IMG/VR virus record: IMGVR_UViG_3300046820_000475
Span: 1-41,226 of that record
Source: a virus
Reading direction: 5' to 3' (one strand)
DNA: 41,226 nt
Shown here: piece by piece, positions 31,753 to 38,699 of the stretch
How the letters are laid out: every line of letters begins with the position of its first letter
Position numbering within the stretch: the first letter of the stretch is position 1
Notes under the pieces: generated by a model
Seen by the model: the letters and a program-made list of their open reading frames with translations, nothing else
Told to the model about the DNA's origin: nothing
The model's database searches: none
Program-made: the position numbers and the translations under genes

Positions 31753-32123
31753 TGAGTAATCTACCATACGTACCTTATGCTGGTACTGCTGGCTGGTCAG
31801 GCACAGACACTAGCCAAGAGAGGGCTATGTATAACCTGCGCACTGGCAAGGAATACAACAATCAGCAAAAAGCGTTAGCACTATTAAAACAAGCAGGTGG
31901 TCAGGGTTTAACTTGGAAAGAGTTAAGCGAACAGACAGGCATGCATCACGGTACGGCTAGTGGCGTGTTGTCAGTGCTACACAAATCAGGTGCTATAATT
32001 AGAACAAGAACTATATCCAATGGATGCAAGGTCTATATGGATATATCATTTGCTGACCAAGTAAAGCACGAACCGTATGTAGAAAAGAAAAAGTCTTGTC
32101 CACATTGTGGACATCAGTTGTAG
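31752..32123 (+). CDS. Winged-helix DNA-binding protein with C-terminal zinc knuckle
   Basis: This 123-aa protein overlaps the stop of the previous gene. Residues about 40-95 form a winged helix (QKALALLKQAGGQGLTWKELSEQTGMHHGTASGVLSVLHKSGAIIRTRTI), with the recognition helix in HHGTASGVLSVLHKSG. A C-terminal CPHCGHQL suggests half a zinc ribbon, possibly completed on dimerisation. It is likely an early transcription regulator, possibly acting at hairpin/operator sites around it. Confidence 0.65.
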   Translation: MSNLPYVPYAGTAGWSGTDTSQERAMYNLRTGKEYNNQQKALALLKQAGGQGLTWKELSEQTGMHHGTASGVLSVLHKSGAIIRTRTISNGCKVYMDISFADQVKHEPYVEKKKSCPHCGHQL

Positions 32124-32153
32124 TCTAGCCGTTCACTAGGCTACAATACTATG

Positions 32154-32203
32154 ACTAGGGTGGGTAGGTTTTTTATCTCTCTCCTTGTCCTACCTGCCCT
32201 AGT
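32154..32203 (+). repeat. Hairpin in gap before exonuclease gene
   Basis: ACTAGGG (32154-32160) pairs with CCCTAGT (32197-32203), and GGTAGG (32163-32168) with CCTACC (32189-32194). A 2-by-2 internal loop separates the stems and a T-rich 20-base loop closes them. A smaller hairpin (TAGCC/GGCTA) lies just upstream. The T run is inside the loop, so it is not a normal terminator. It may be a stabilising or regulatory leader of the exonuclease gene. Confidence 0.55.
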
Positions 32204-32220
32204 TTAATCAAAGGAGAATC

Positions 32221-32994
32221 ATGGCAGAATTAGTTATACCAAGAGATAGATACGGCAGACCAATGGTTGTGCCACCTAAAGGTGGTAAGCCAGTACCGTA
32301 TACAAGAACAACAACAGTTGCAGGTTCATTAGATGATGGCACTGCATTAGTTGCATGGAAGTTACGTATGGCAGCAGCAGGTCTTACTCTACGTCCTGAC
32401 CTACTGCTAGCAGCATCAGCCCATCGAGACAATAAGTTAGAGATGGATAAGTTAATTGAGGATGCACTAGAGGCAGCAGGTGCTAGTCGTCAGGCTAACA
32501 TCGGCACTGCAATCCACACACTAACTGAGAAGTTAGATAGAGGTGAAGACCTCGGTGTTATTCCTGATGATTATGTTGCAGACATACAGGCATATGCAGA
32601 TGCAACAAAAGATTTCACTAATGTAAACATCGAACAGTTCTGTGTGCTAGATAAGTATAAGATTGCTGGCACACCTGACCGTATCGTTGAGTACAAGGGT
32701 GAGAAGTTCATATCAGACCTCAAGACAGGTAGCATTTCTTATCCTAATAAGATTGCTATGCAGTTAGCAGTATATGCACACGGCTTGCCGTATGACCCTG
32801 CTACGGCAACCCGTGGTTCTTGGGGAGATATCAACACAGAGAAAGGTATCATCGTTCACTTGCCCGCTGGCAGTGGAGAATGTACACTTCACTTCGTTGA
32901 CCTCAAGCATGGCTGGAAGGGAATCGAACTAGCCATGAAAGTACGTAAGCATAGAGAAGCAAAGAAAATATCAACCCCGTTTCAAGGAGAATAA
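32221..32994 (+). CDS. PD-(D/E)XK exonuclease (Cas4/RecB-like)
   Basis: This 257-aa nuclease is of the type found in actinophage recombination modules. It has GTAIHTLTEKLD around residues 95-106 and AGTPDRIVEY with Asp153. SDLKTGS carries the catalytic Asp166 and Lys168, and MQLAVYAHG the conserved Gln181/Tyr185. It would process linear DNA ends for recombination or replication together with the ssDNA-linked protein encoded next (no gap). A strong ribosome site (AAAGGAGAATC) precedes its ATG. A hairpin (CACGG/CCGTG with GCCGTA/TACGGC, 32779-32815) is embedded in its coding sequence. Confidence 0.8.
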   Translation: MAELVIPRDRYGRPMVVPPKGGKPVPYTRTTTVAGSLDDGTALVAWKLRMAAAGLTLRPDLLLAASAHRDNKLEMDKLIEDALEAAGASRQANIGTAIHTLTEKLDRGEDLGVIPDDYVADIQAYADATKDFTNVNIEQFCVLDKYKIAGTPDRIVEYKGEKFISDLKTGSISYPNKIAMQLAVYAHGLPYDPATATRGSWGDINTEKGIIVHLPAGSGECTLHFVDLKHGWKGIELAMKVRKHREAKKISTPFQGE

Positions 32995-33474
32995 ATGTCA
33001 CACTCAGAAGCACCTATCAGCATCAACCTCAAGACAAAAGCAGGCACACAGTTAACACTTCGTGCTAATACACCTGATGAGTTCACATCAATTACTGCTG
33101 CTATTTATCCAATCGTAGAAGCAATTGAAGAAGTCGAAAAAGCAGTGCAGAGCACTGGTTTTAGCGCACCTGCAGCAACACCTACTAACCCAGCAGTAGG
33201 CTACCTAGCCAACTCAATGGGAGCAACAGTTGTCTCTGAGTCATGGAACTCACCACAGCCAACTAATCCACCAATCGGTGGACCAGCAGTTGGTGGTCAG
33301 CGCATGTGTCCTCACGGTGCAATGACTCGTATCCATGGCTTGCAGGGTAAGTTCGGTCCATACAAGGGACACTTCTGCCCAGCAAAGCAGGGCGACCCAA
33401 CCAAGTGTGCTACTCAGTATGTCAAGGCGAACACACCAGAGTTCGCTACATTCGTAGCCGACCAGACAAAGTAG
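32995..33474 (+). CDS. Recombination-associated zinc protein
   Basis: This 159-aa protein follows the exonuclease without a gap. The N-terminal ~55 residues are beta-rich (PISINLKTKAGTQLTLRANTPDEFTSITAAIYPI). A Pro/Ala/Gly-rich linker follows, then a C-terminal zinc motif RMCPHGAMTRIHGLQGKFGPYKGHFCPAKQGDPTKC with CPHG...CP...C. The motif 'CPHGxM...GPYKGHFCP' recurs in actinophage proteins adjacent to exonucleases, where a partner or annealing role is suspected. The function here is inference from linkage. Confidence 0.6.
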   Translation: MSHSEAPISINLKTKAGTQLTLRANTPDEFTSITAAIYPIVEAIEEVEKAVQSTGFSAPAATPTNPAVGYLANSMGATVVSESWNSPQPTNPPIGGPAVGGQRMCPHGAMTRIHGLQGKFGPYKGHFCPAKQGDPTKCATQYVKANTPEFATFVADQTK

Positions 33475-33478
33475 GAAT

Positions 33479-34294
33479 ATGAAAACACTACGCCGTAGCG
33501 TAGGCAAGGCAGAGGTAGGCGGGGAACCATTACCGCCACCTTTCCAAGCCTTTGCTAGAGAGGGAATTATTCTACGGCGCTCAGAGATAACAGTAATCGC
33601 TGGCACTCCTGGTGCTGGTAAGTCTAGTATCGCATTGCATATCGCAGCAAGATTAAAACAACCAACACTATACTTCTCTGCAGATACCAATGCGCATACT
33701 ATGGCTATGCGATTACTTGCATTACGTGCGCATATCCCACAGCAACAAGCAGAGCATATGCTCAAGACACAACCAGATACAGCAGAATCTATCTTGCGTG
33801 AGTTTGGAAATATGTATTGGTCATTCGAACCAAGCCCAACACTACGTGATTTAGATGAGGAAGTATCTGCATTCGAAACTATTTGGGGTAGGTCTCCTAC
33901 ACTTATAGTTGTAGATAACCTTATGGACATCGCTATCGATGGACATGAAGAGTTTGCTGGCATGCGTCAAGTCATGAAGGAACTTAAGTACCTAGCCCGT
34001 GACACAAACGCAGCAGTTCTAGTGTTACACCATACGCAGGAAGGTGCACCAGGTTATCCGTGTCAGCCACGCTCAGCGTTGCAAGGCAAGGTCGCACAGA
34101 TTCCTGCTATGGTGTTAACTGTAGGTCAGATGATGGCAGGACAGGACATGTATATGTGCGTAGCCCCTGTTAAGAATCGCTACGGCAAGGCTGATGCAAC
34201 TGGTAACACATACATATCATTATCATTTGACCCAGCATCTATGCATCTAGAAGATATTGTCCGTGACTACAGACAGGAACAAGTACTTATATGA
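33479..34294 (+). CDS. DnaB-like helicase / RecA-fold ATPase
   Basis: This 271-aa protein corresponds to the C-terminal domain of replicative helicases. It has Walker A GTPGAGKS at 42-49 (Lys48), SADTNAHTMAMRL after the first helix, Walker B LIVVDN at 142-147 (Asp146), and LVLHHTQEGAPGY with a sensor His. The C-terminal CVAPVKNRYG arm follows. The N-terminal DnaB collar domain is missing, so it is a short, phage-type helicase. It would unwind the fork or load on it, working with the primase encoded just downstream. Confidence 0.8.
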   Translation: MKTLRRSVGKAEVGGEPLPPPFQAFAREGIILRRSEITVIAGTPGAGKSSIALHIAARLKQPTLYFSADTNAHTMAMRLLALRAHIPQQQAEHMLKTQPDTAESILREFGNMYWSFEPSPTLRDLDEEVSAFETIWGRSPTLIVVDNLMDIAIDGHEEFAGMRQVMKELKYLARDTNAAVLVLHHTQEGAPGYPCQPRSALQGKVAQIPAMVLTVGQMMAGQDMYMCVAPVKNRYGKADATGNTYISLSFDPASMHLEDIVRDYRQEQVLI

Positions 34295-34644
34295 GTAACG
34301 CAGCCAAAGCCAAAGGCTCAGGAGCCGAACGCGATGTAGTTAAGTATCTCAAAGAGAACGGCTTTCAGTATGCTGATAGGCGTTTGGCTGGTGCTACTCT
34401 AGATAAGGGCGATGTTTCAGGTATACCTGGAGTTACAATCGAAGTAAAGAACCATGCCAAGATGAACCTTGGCGGATGGACAGAAGAATTGCTCACCGAA
34501 ATGAGCAATGACGGGGCATGGACAGGCGTGGTGTGGCACAAGAAGAGGGGACGGGGAAGCCCTGCAGATTGGTACTGCACCATGCCTGGCTATGTTTGGG
34601 TAGACCTATTAAAGAGAGCACTCAATGGAGAAACCAAGCATTGA
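34291..34644 (+). CDS. Holliday-junction-resolvase-like nuclease
   Basis: This 117-aa PD-(D/E)XK nuclease has GSGAERDVVKYLKENGF (Glu13), KGDVSGIPGVTIEVKNH (Asp41, Glu51, Lys53), and a C-terminal WADWY-like beta strand with MPGYVWVDLL. This is the Hjc/VRR-like arrangement. It would cut branched replication/recombination intermediates before packaging. Its ATG overlaps the helicase stop by four bases, and its 3' end overlaps the primase start. Confidence 0.75.
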   Translation: MSNAAKAKGSGAERDVVKYLKENGFQYADRRLAGATLDKGDVSGIPGVTIEVKNHAKMNLGGWTEELLTEMSNDGAWTGVVWHKKRGRGSPADWYCTMPGYVWVDLLKRALNGETKH

Positions 34645-35002
34645 AGATTACCTGCACTACATAGGTGCAGAAGTACCAGCACGTGGTAGTGGCTGGCGCA
34701 AGATGAAGTGCTGCTTCCATCTTGACAGTCATGCAAGTGCAGCAGTAAACTACGATAAGAACGCCTTTGTATGCCACGGTTGTGGTGTCAAGGGCGATAC
34801 TTATTCGTTAATCATGGAGAGAGAAGGGATGAACTTTAGTGAGGCTAAACAATTCGCAGAGAAGTTTTCTACTACAGGCAACTCAGAGGTACGGGGAAAC
34901 AATCGACGTAGCGACAGACTATCTGTCAAGCCGTCAACTCTCGGTCGACGAGGCAAAGGTCTTTCACTTGGGGGTGGTCGTAGACCCACTGCCAGGGCAT
35001 GA
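34625..35002 (+). CDS. Primase part 1: CHC2 zinc-binding domain
   Basis: This 125-aa protein has WRKMKCCFHLDSHASAAVNYDKNAFVCHGCGVKGD (Cys29, His32, Cys50, Cys53), the CHC2 zinc finger of DnaG-type primases. IMEREGMNFSEAKQFAEKF follows. The last ~40 residues (RGNNRRSDRLSVKPSTLGRRGKG) are basic and overlap the second primase frame by 164 bases. Separate translation of the zinc-binding part and the TOPRIM part is known in actinophages. A sequencing or programmed frameshift that would fuse them is the alternative. Confidence 0.8.
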   Translation: MEKPSIEDYLHYIGAEVPARGSGWRKMKCCFHLDSHASAAVNYDKNAFVCHGCGVKGDTYSLIMEREGMNFSEAKQFAEKFSTTGNSEVRGNNRRSDRLSVKPSTLGRRGKGLSLGGGRRPTARA

Positions 35003-35474
35003 GCCATACAAAGGCAGGCTTGCTATCCCATATATCACGCCATCAGGCGTGGTAGATATTAGATTTCGTGACCTAACAGGTACACATGATGCTAAGTATA
35101 TGGGATTAGTTGGTGCTGAAACTACTATGTTTAATACTCAGGCAGTCTTTGCAGCAGATGATTATATCTGTGTCACCGAAGGTGAGTTCGACTGCATTAT
35201 GATGAGTGTCAAGACACAGCATCCAACAGTAGGTATTCCAGGTGCTAACAACTGGAAGAAACACTACGCTAAAATCCTAGATGATTTTGATACAGTTGTA
35301 GTACTAGCCGACGGCGATGCCCCAGGGCTAGAGTTCGGCAAGAAGATAGCCCGTGAACTAGGTAATGTTAATATCATTAGCATGCCAGACGGAGAAGACG
35401 TTAACAGCATGATGATTAAGAAAGGTAGTGACTGGCTTGACGAACGAATCAGAGAATGCGTTGCCGCTGGATGA
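34839..35474 (+). CDS. Primase part 2: TOPRIM domain
   Basis: This 211-aa protein is in the +1 frame relative to part 1, with GTG at 34839 and an AGAAGGG ten bases upstream as a possible start. The helical N-terminus (QRYGETIDVATDYLSSRQLSVDEAKVFHLGVV) leads to the RNA-polymerase core: PYKGRLAIPYITPSGVVDIRFRDL, ICVTEGEFDCIMM (TOPRIM Glu), VVVLADGDAPG (Asp-x-Asp) and MPDGEDVNSM. It synthesises primers. It makes sense only with the zinc domain encoded by the overlapping frame. The start is uncertain. Confidence 0.78.
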   Translation: MRLNNSQRSFLLQATQRYGETIDVATDYLSSRQLSVDEAKVFHLGVVVDPLPGHEPYKGRLAIPYITPSGVVDIRFRDLTGTHDAKYMGLVGAETTMFNTQAVFAADDYICVTEGEFDCIMMSVKTQHPTVGIPGANNWKKHYAKILDDFDTVVVLADGDAPGLEFGKKIARELGNVNIISMPDGEDVNSMMIKKGSDWLDERIRECVAAG

Positions 35475-35751
35475 TAGATTTTGGGAGCACACTTCCCATC
35501 TAGACTTTAAGATGGTGATTAATTTATCAGAAACTAAATCTATAAATATTTTACAGGCTTTATATGATGTCTACTCAGCAATTGATAAAGACCCAGAAGG
35601 CGCTAAGTTCCTTATTACAGGGCTGGCTGGTCTTATGTTATCAGCCAAGTATGGTAAGACCGATGAGGTCTACACCGATATGATAGTTAGTGCAGCACGT
35701 AAAGACATGGATGCAGGACTAGAGGAGTTACTAAATGAAGAATCCCAATGA
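35428..35751 (+). CDS. Small helical protein downstream of primase
   Basis: The frame begins at a GTG at 35428 inside the primase tail, with a TTG at 35461 and an ATG at 35512 as alternatives. The conserved-looking part is INILQALYDVYSAIDKDPEGAKFLITGLAGLMLSAKYGKTDEVYTDMIVSAARKDMDAGLEELL, likely four helices. No catalytic site or membrane segment (one moderately apolar helix, FLITGLAGLMLSA) is evident. It overlaps the next gene by 17 bases. Function unknown. Confidence 0.5.
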   Translation: MTGLTNESENALPLDDRFWEHTSHLDFKMVINLSETKSINILQALYDVYSAIDKDPEGAKFLITGLAGLMLSAKYGKTDEVYTDMIVSAARKDMDAGLEELLNEESQ

Positions 35752-36115
35752 TGCAGCGCAGATTGCCAAAGAACTACTAGAAGTTCTTTACAAGAAGCAT
35801 GCCGACTATGGACCAATGAACATTGCAGGTGCACCTGGAGGTGCAATGAATGGTCTACGTGTCCGTATGTATGACAAGTTGGCACGGCTTAACAACCTAG
35901 TAGATAGTGGCGACACGCCGAATTACGAATCAATTGAAGATACGTTCTTAGACCTAGCCAACTATGCAATAATTGGGCTACTAGTCCAGCGTGGACAGTG
36001 GGAAGGTTTACCCGATTATGACGCAAAAAAGAGTAGTAGTACTCAGCGACCTACAGATACCGTATCAGAACAATACAGTGGTGCAGAGCACGCTGGATTT
36101 TATCCGATACTATAA
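35735..36115 (+). CDS. DUF1599-like (nucleotide-modification-associated) protein
   Basis: This 126-aa protein has LLEVLYKKHADYGPMNIAGAPGGAMNGLRVRMYDKLARLNNLVDSGDTPNYESIEDTFLDLANYAIIGLLV, a good fit to the DUF1599 pattern (DYG..N......GL..R..DK..RL......ES..D...D..NY). That family is often encoded in DNA-modification or nucleotide-metabolism gene clusters. The C-terminal 30 residues overlap the metallophosphoesterase gene by 98 bases and are low-complexity. A nucleotide hydrolase or modification role is presumed but not shown. Confidence 0.65.
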   Translation: MKNPNDAAQIAKELLEVLYKKHADYGPMNIAGAPGGAMNGLRVRMYDKLARLNNLVDSGDTPNYESIEDTFLDLANYAIIGLLVQRGQWEGLPDYDAKKSSSTQRPTDTVSEQYSGAEHAGFYPIL

Positions 36116-36764
36116 ACCAGACGAACTCTGGTGTGTAGGAGATGAACTAGATGCGCCAGAACCTAGTCGTTGGAATCGAGGCATGGCTGGCGAGTATGCA
36201 GGTACTCTACAAGCAGGTATCGATGAGACCAAAGAAATCATTACTGATTTCAAGAAGGCACTAGGTAAGAACAAACCATTTTATATTCAACGCAGTAACC
36301 ATACAGACCGCATTGACACTTACATCCGTAAGAATGCCCCAGCCTTCAACTCTCTACGTTCACTAGAGATTGAGGAATTGCTGGGGTATAATGCTTTAGG
36401 TGTAACTTATCTTCATAAGATGAATGAGTTACTACCTGGTTGGGTAATGGCACACGGAGACGAAGGCAAGTTGTCTCAGACACCAGGGGCTACAGCGCTA
36501 GGTCTAGCCAAGCGACTAGGCAAGTCAGTAGTCTGTGGGCACACGCATCGCGTGGGCTTGCAGCATGAAACAGTTGGCATGTACGGCAAGACTCATACTC
36601 TCTTTGGTCTCGAAGTAGGACATATGATGGACATGAAGCAGGCTGATTATCTATCAGCAGGTACAGCCAATTGGCAGCACGGCATTGGAATCCTTGTGCA
36701 GTCAGGTAACAAAGTAACTCCATATGCAGTGCCTATCATTAACGGGGAGATTAATCTACCGTGA
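36018..36764 (+). CDS. Metallophosphoesterase (calcineurin-like)
   Basis: This 248-aa protein probably starts at the ATG at 36018 (MTQKRVVVLSD). An earlier frame start at 35991 is possible. Metal motifs are VVVLSDLQIP (Asp-x-Gln instead of the usual Asp-x-His), WCVGDELD (GDE/D), QRSNHTDR (Ser-Asn-His, usual GNH), MAHGDEG and GHTHR. Thus most ligands of a two-metal phosphoesterase are present. Likely substrates are nucleotides, nucleic acid or protein phosphates. Phage members cluster near replication genes like this one. The start of the frame lies within the previous gene. Confidence 0.75.
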   Translation: MTQKRVVVLSDLQIPYQNNTVVQSTLDFIRYYKPDELWCVGDELDAPEPSRWNRGMAGEYAGTLQAGIDETKEIITDFKKALGKNKPFYIQRSNHTDRIDTYIRKNAPAFNSLRSLEIEELLGYNALGVTYLHKMNELLPGWVMAHGDEGKLSQTPGATALGLAKRLGKSVVCGHTHRVGLQHETVGMYGKTHTLFGLEVGHMMDMKQADYLSAGTANWQHGIGILVQSGNKVTPYAVPIINGEINLP

Positions 36765-37426
36765 ATTACATTCAAGATTATAACGACATGGTTCAGACAC
36801 TAGCAAGTGAGTACTATCGCAAGTACTCCATGTTAGAGCGAGATGATATTGCACAGGAATTATGGGTGTGGTTTGTTGCCCATCCTCGTAAGTACAAAGA
36901 ATGGTCAGAGTTAGATACTAAAGATAAGGACAAGTTAATTGCTAAATCGTTACGTAACGCGGCTCTTAAGTATTGTGAGAAGGAAAAAGCCCGTAAGTCT
37001 GGGTACGATGCCAGCGACCTTTACTACTACGATGCCTCAGTTGTTGAAGCATTCCTACCTTCAATCATTGCAGGCACATATGCAATCCCCATTAGTATTC
37101 AGGACCTCAACGCTAAGTTCGGGAGTGGTAACGTTTCAGATGGTAACAACTGGCTCGCTTTACGAAGCGACATTGCAGCAGCCTTTGATAAGTTATCAGA
37201 TGCTAAACAAAACATTCTCCGACTACGCTTTAGTATAGATTCGCCTGACTGGGCGTTGCTATCTAAAGATATGGATAGCACACCAGATGGTGCACGCATG
37301 AAAGTCCAGCGTGCAATCAACTCACTCATTAAAAACCTAGGCGGATGGAGACCCTATCATGAAGAAGATGTTCAACAAGCATTGGCAAGCGAAACCCGAG
37401 AGGGAGATGACTCCTCAGCCGATTGA
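36761..37426 (+). CDS. Sigma-factor-like protein
   Basis: This 221-aa protein starts at GTG, overlapping the stop of the phosphoesterase. It has an N-terminal region-2-like stretch (DYNDMVQTLASEYYRKYSMLERDDIAQELWVWFVAHP) and a C-terminal helix-turn-helix of region-4 type (FDKLSDAKQNILRLRFSIDSPDWALLSKDMDSTPDGARMKVQRAINSLIKNL). Layout and length fit the small sigma-70-like factors seen in actinophages. It could direct host RNA polymerase to middle or late promoters. A non-sigma DNA-binding protein is the alternative. The Asp/Ser-rich tail is disordered. Confidence 0.65.
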   Translation: MNYIQDYNDMVQTLASEYYRKYSMLERDDIAQELWVWFVAHPRKYKEWSELDTKDKDKLIAKSLRNAALKYCEKEKARKSGYDASDLYYYDASVVEAFLPSIIAGTYAIPISIQDLNAKFGSGNVSDGNNWLALRSDIAAAFDKLSDAKQNILRLRFSIDSPDWALLSKDMDSTPDGARMKVQRAINSLIKNLGGWRPYHEEDVQQALASETREGDDSSAD

Positions 37427-37565
37427 TGTAGAAACAATTGCTAAGGCAATTGAGGCTGATGAGTTCTGGAAATCACCAGAGTTAAACGAACGACAAGTAC
37501 ATGCAGTGCTGGCTATGCGTTTACGCATGGCTAAGTTAGTTAGGAACTTTAGTGGACGACTTTAG
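37359..37565 (+). CDS. Small helical protein after sigma-like gene
   Basis: This 68-aa protein runs from the ATG at 37359, inside the tail of the sigma-like gene. Basic N-terminus (MKKMFNKHWQAKPER), then an amphipathic helical stretch DVETIAKAIEADEFWKSPELNERQVHAVLAMRLRMAKLVRNF. It could be an anti-sigma/co-regulator by position, but this is only a guess. No family recognised. Confidence 0.5.
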   Translation: MKKMFNKHWQAKPEREMTPQPIDVETIAKAIEADEFWKSPELNERQVHAVLAMRLRMAKLVRNFSGRL

Positions 37566-37728
37566 AGGCATACCTACATTTGCCTGTATATGTGGTTGTG
37601 CGATGTTCAAGATTACAGTAATGTGGGACGAGGATACCAGAGCAGTTGGCTGGTATGACCTTGCTCAAGAATGTATTGAGTGCGGAACTATCAGCACCGC
37701 ACCAACTGAGATAGATGGATGTGAATGA
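37552..37728 (+). CDS. Small zinc-ribbon protein
   Basis: A 58-codon frame starts at the GTG at 37552, overlapping the previous stop, and its stop overlaps the next start. The sequence has CICGC (N-terminal) and CIECG (C-terminal), separated by a beta stretch FKITVMWDEDTRAVGWYDLAQE: a classic two-knuckle zinc ribbon. No specific function. Confidence 0.65.
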   Translation: MDDFRGIPTFACICGCAMFKITVMWDEDTRAVGWYDLAQECIECGTISTAPTEIDGCE

Positions 37729-37904
37729 TGGCTACATATGAGTACAAATGCCCACAAGATGGGCAGGTAATGACAGTGCGTAGACCAATGGCAGAAGATG
37801 CACCTGATTATTATTGTGAACTTTGCAATAGCGTAATGCAGCAGGTATATTATCCTAACCATGTTAAGTTTAATGCTCCAGGATTCTACTCAACAGGTGG
37901 CTAA
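37728..37904 (+). CDS. FmdB-like zinc-ribbon regulatory protein
   Basis: A 58-codon frame starts at the ATG at 37728. MATYEYKCPQDGQVMTVRRPMAEDAPDYYCELCNSVMQQVYYPNHVKFNAPGFY is an FmdB-type ribbon: starts (P/T)xYEYxC, has a CxxC plus single Cys, and a VxFxGxGFY end. The Cys set (CPQD, CELC) has only three cysteines where most have four, so metal binding may be partial. FmdB-type proteins are small putative regulators. It sits in the cluster with other zinc proteins and WhiB. Confidence 0.75.
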   Translation: MATYEYKCPQDGQVMTVRRPMAEDAPDYYCELCNSVMQQVYYPNHVKFNAPGFYSTGG

Positions 37905-37996
37905 TGAGTGGAAAAGAATCAGATATTCAAGAGCGCAACGATATTGACTATTGGATTGATTACTGGAATGATTGGGCAGACAACTTCATTGGATAG
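37904..37996 (+). CDS. Micro-protein before whiB
   Basis: A 30-codon frame (MSGKESDIQERNDIDYWIDYWNDWADNFIG) begins at the ATG overlapping the previous stop and ends seven bases before the whiB GTG. It is very acidic with four Trp, which is unusual for noise. It could be a leader peptide affecting whiB or a real micro-protein. Confidence 0.5.
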   Translation: MSGKESDIQERNDIDYWIDYWNDWADNFIG

Positions 37997-38003
37997 GAGA
38001 GCA

Positions 38004-38276
38004 GTGGAAGAACTAAAGTGGATGGACAAGGCGGGTTGTATCGGTCTAGATACCGACCACTTCTTTGCAGGAGATGAGACAAAGGTATATGACAACAAGC
38101 CTTTGCTCCAAAAAATCTGCAGTAACTGTGATGTACTAGAGCAGTGTCAAGAGTATTCCTTGCGCTATGCAGTGCAGGGATGGTGGGGTAATACCTCAGA
38201 GAAACAACGTCGCGAGAAGCGACAACAACTTAATATCACACCGATTGCAATCGTATCAGAAAGAGTGTATGAATAA
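38004..38276 (+). CDS. whiB: WhiB-family iron-sulfur transcription regulator
   Basis: This 90-aa protein runs from the GTG at 38004 (AGGAGA site before it). A longer frame upstream adds 32 non-homologous residues. Four cysteines Cys12, Cys39, Cys42 and Cys48 (CxxC then five residues then Cys) hold the 4Fe-4S cluster, and GWWGN (59-63) is the family's turn before the basic C-terminal SEKQRREKRQQ. WhiB proteins bind the host sigma-A region and alter transcription. In phages they can shut down host genes or block superinfection. WhiB-like genes are confined to Actinobacteria and their phages, which fixes the host phylum. Confidence 0.9.
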   Translation: MEELKWMDKAGCIGLDTDHFFAGDETKVYDNKPLLQKICSNCDVLEQCQEYSLRYAVQGWWGNTSEKQRREKRQQLNITPIAIVSERVYE

Positions 38277-38623
38277 TGAGTTATGAAATTGTATCAAGCG
38301 TAGTATTTGCCCTAATTCTTTTCCGTCTTATTGAAGATGGAGTTGATTATGCAGCAGAGAAACTCCTCAAGCGCAAGCGTGACAAAGAGTTTAAGGATTT
38401 GATGGCTAAACTAGAAGCAAACTTTTCTTCTGGTCGATTAACAAACTATGACGACAAGACCTGTGGTGATGAGTACTGTGACATTTGTGGAGATGACGAA
38501 GATACTTACACAATCCCAGTAGTCAAGAAGAAGCCAGTCAAGCGTGCAGCAACAAAGACAAAGGCGGTACGCCGTCCAGTCAAGAAGACAGTAGCCAAGA
38601 AGAAGGCTGTTAAGCGCAAGTAA
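38276..38623 (+). CDS. Membrane protein with histone-H1-like basic tail
   Basis: This 115-aa protein has its ATG overlapping the whiB stop. An N-terminal apolar helix (EIVSSVVFALILFRLIEDGVD, about 4-24) is followed by a charged helix. A Cys motif CGDEYCDICGDDED (possible metal site) comes next. The tail KKKPVKRAATKTKAVRRPVKKTVAKKKAVKRK is of histone-H1/HupS type. The tail would bind DNA, and the helix could tether it to the membrane, so it might anchor phage or host DNA. This is inferred from composition and not from a known family. Confidence 0.65.
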   Translation: MSYEIVSSVVFALILFRLIEDGVDYAAEKLLKRKRDKEFKDLMAKLEANFSSGRLTNYDDKTCGDEYCDICGDDEDTYTIPVVKKKPVKRAATKTKAVRRPVKKTVAKKKAVKRK

Positions 38624-38699
38624 TTGGTGGTGCTGGGCTTAACTGAGCGCACGCGTGGCTGGCAGAAGACAGCACCTTCCTTATTAAACGGCAAAAAGA

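Noticed and set aside
33250-33963. 237-codon minus-strand frame across the helicase gene
   Set aside because: It lies opposite two well-supported plus-strand genes with Walker and zinc motifs, has no ribosome site, and would be against the whole early block.
37908-38003. Extension of the WhiB frame 32 codons upstream
   Set aside because: The extra part is hydrophobic noise overlapping the micro-ORF, and the GTG at 38004 has an AGGAGA site and gives a normal-length WhiB.
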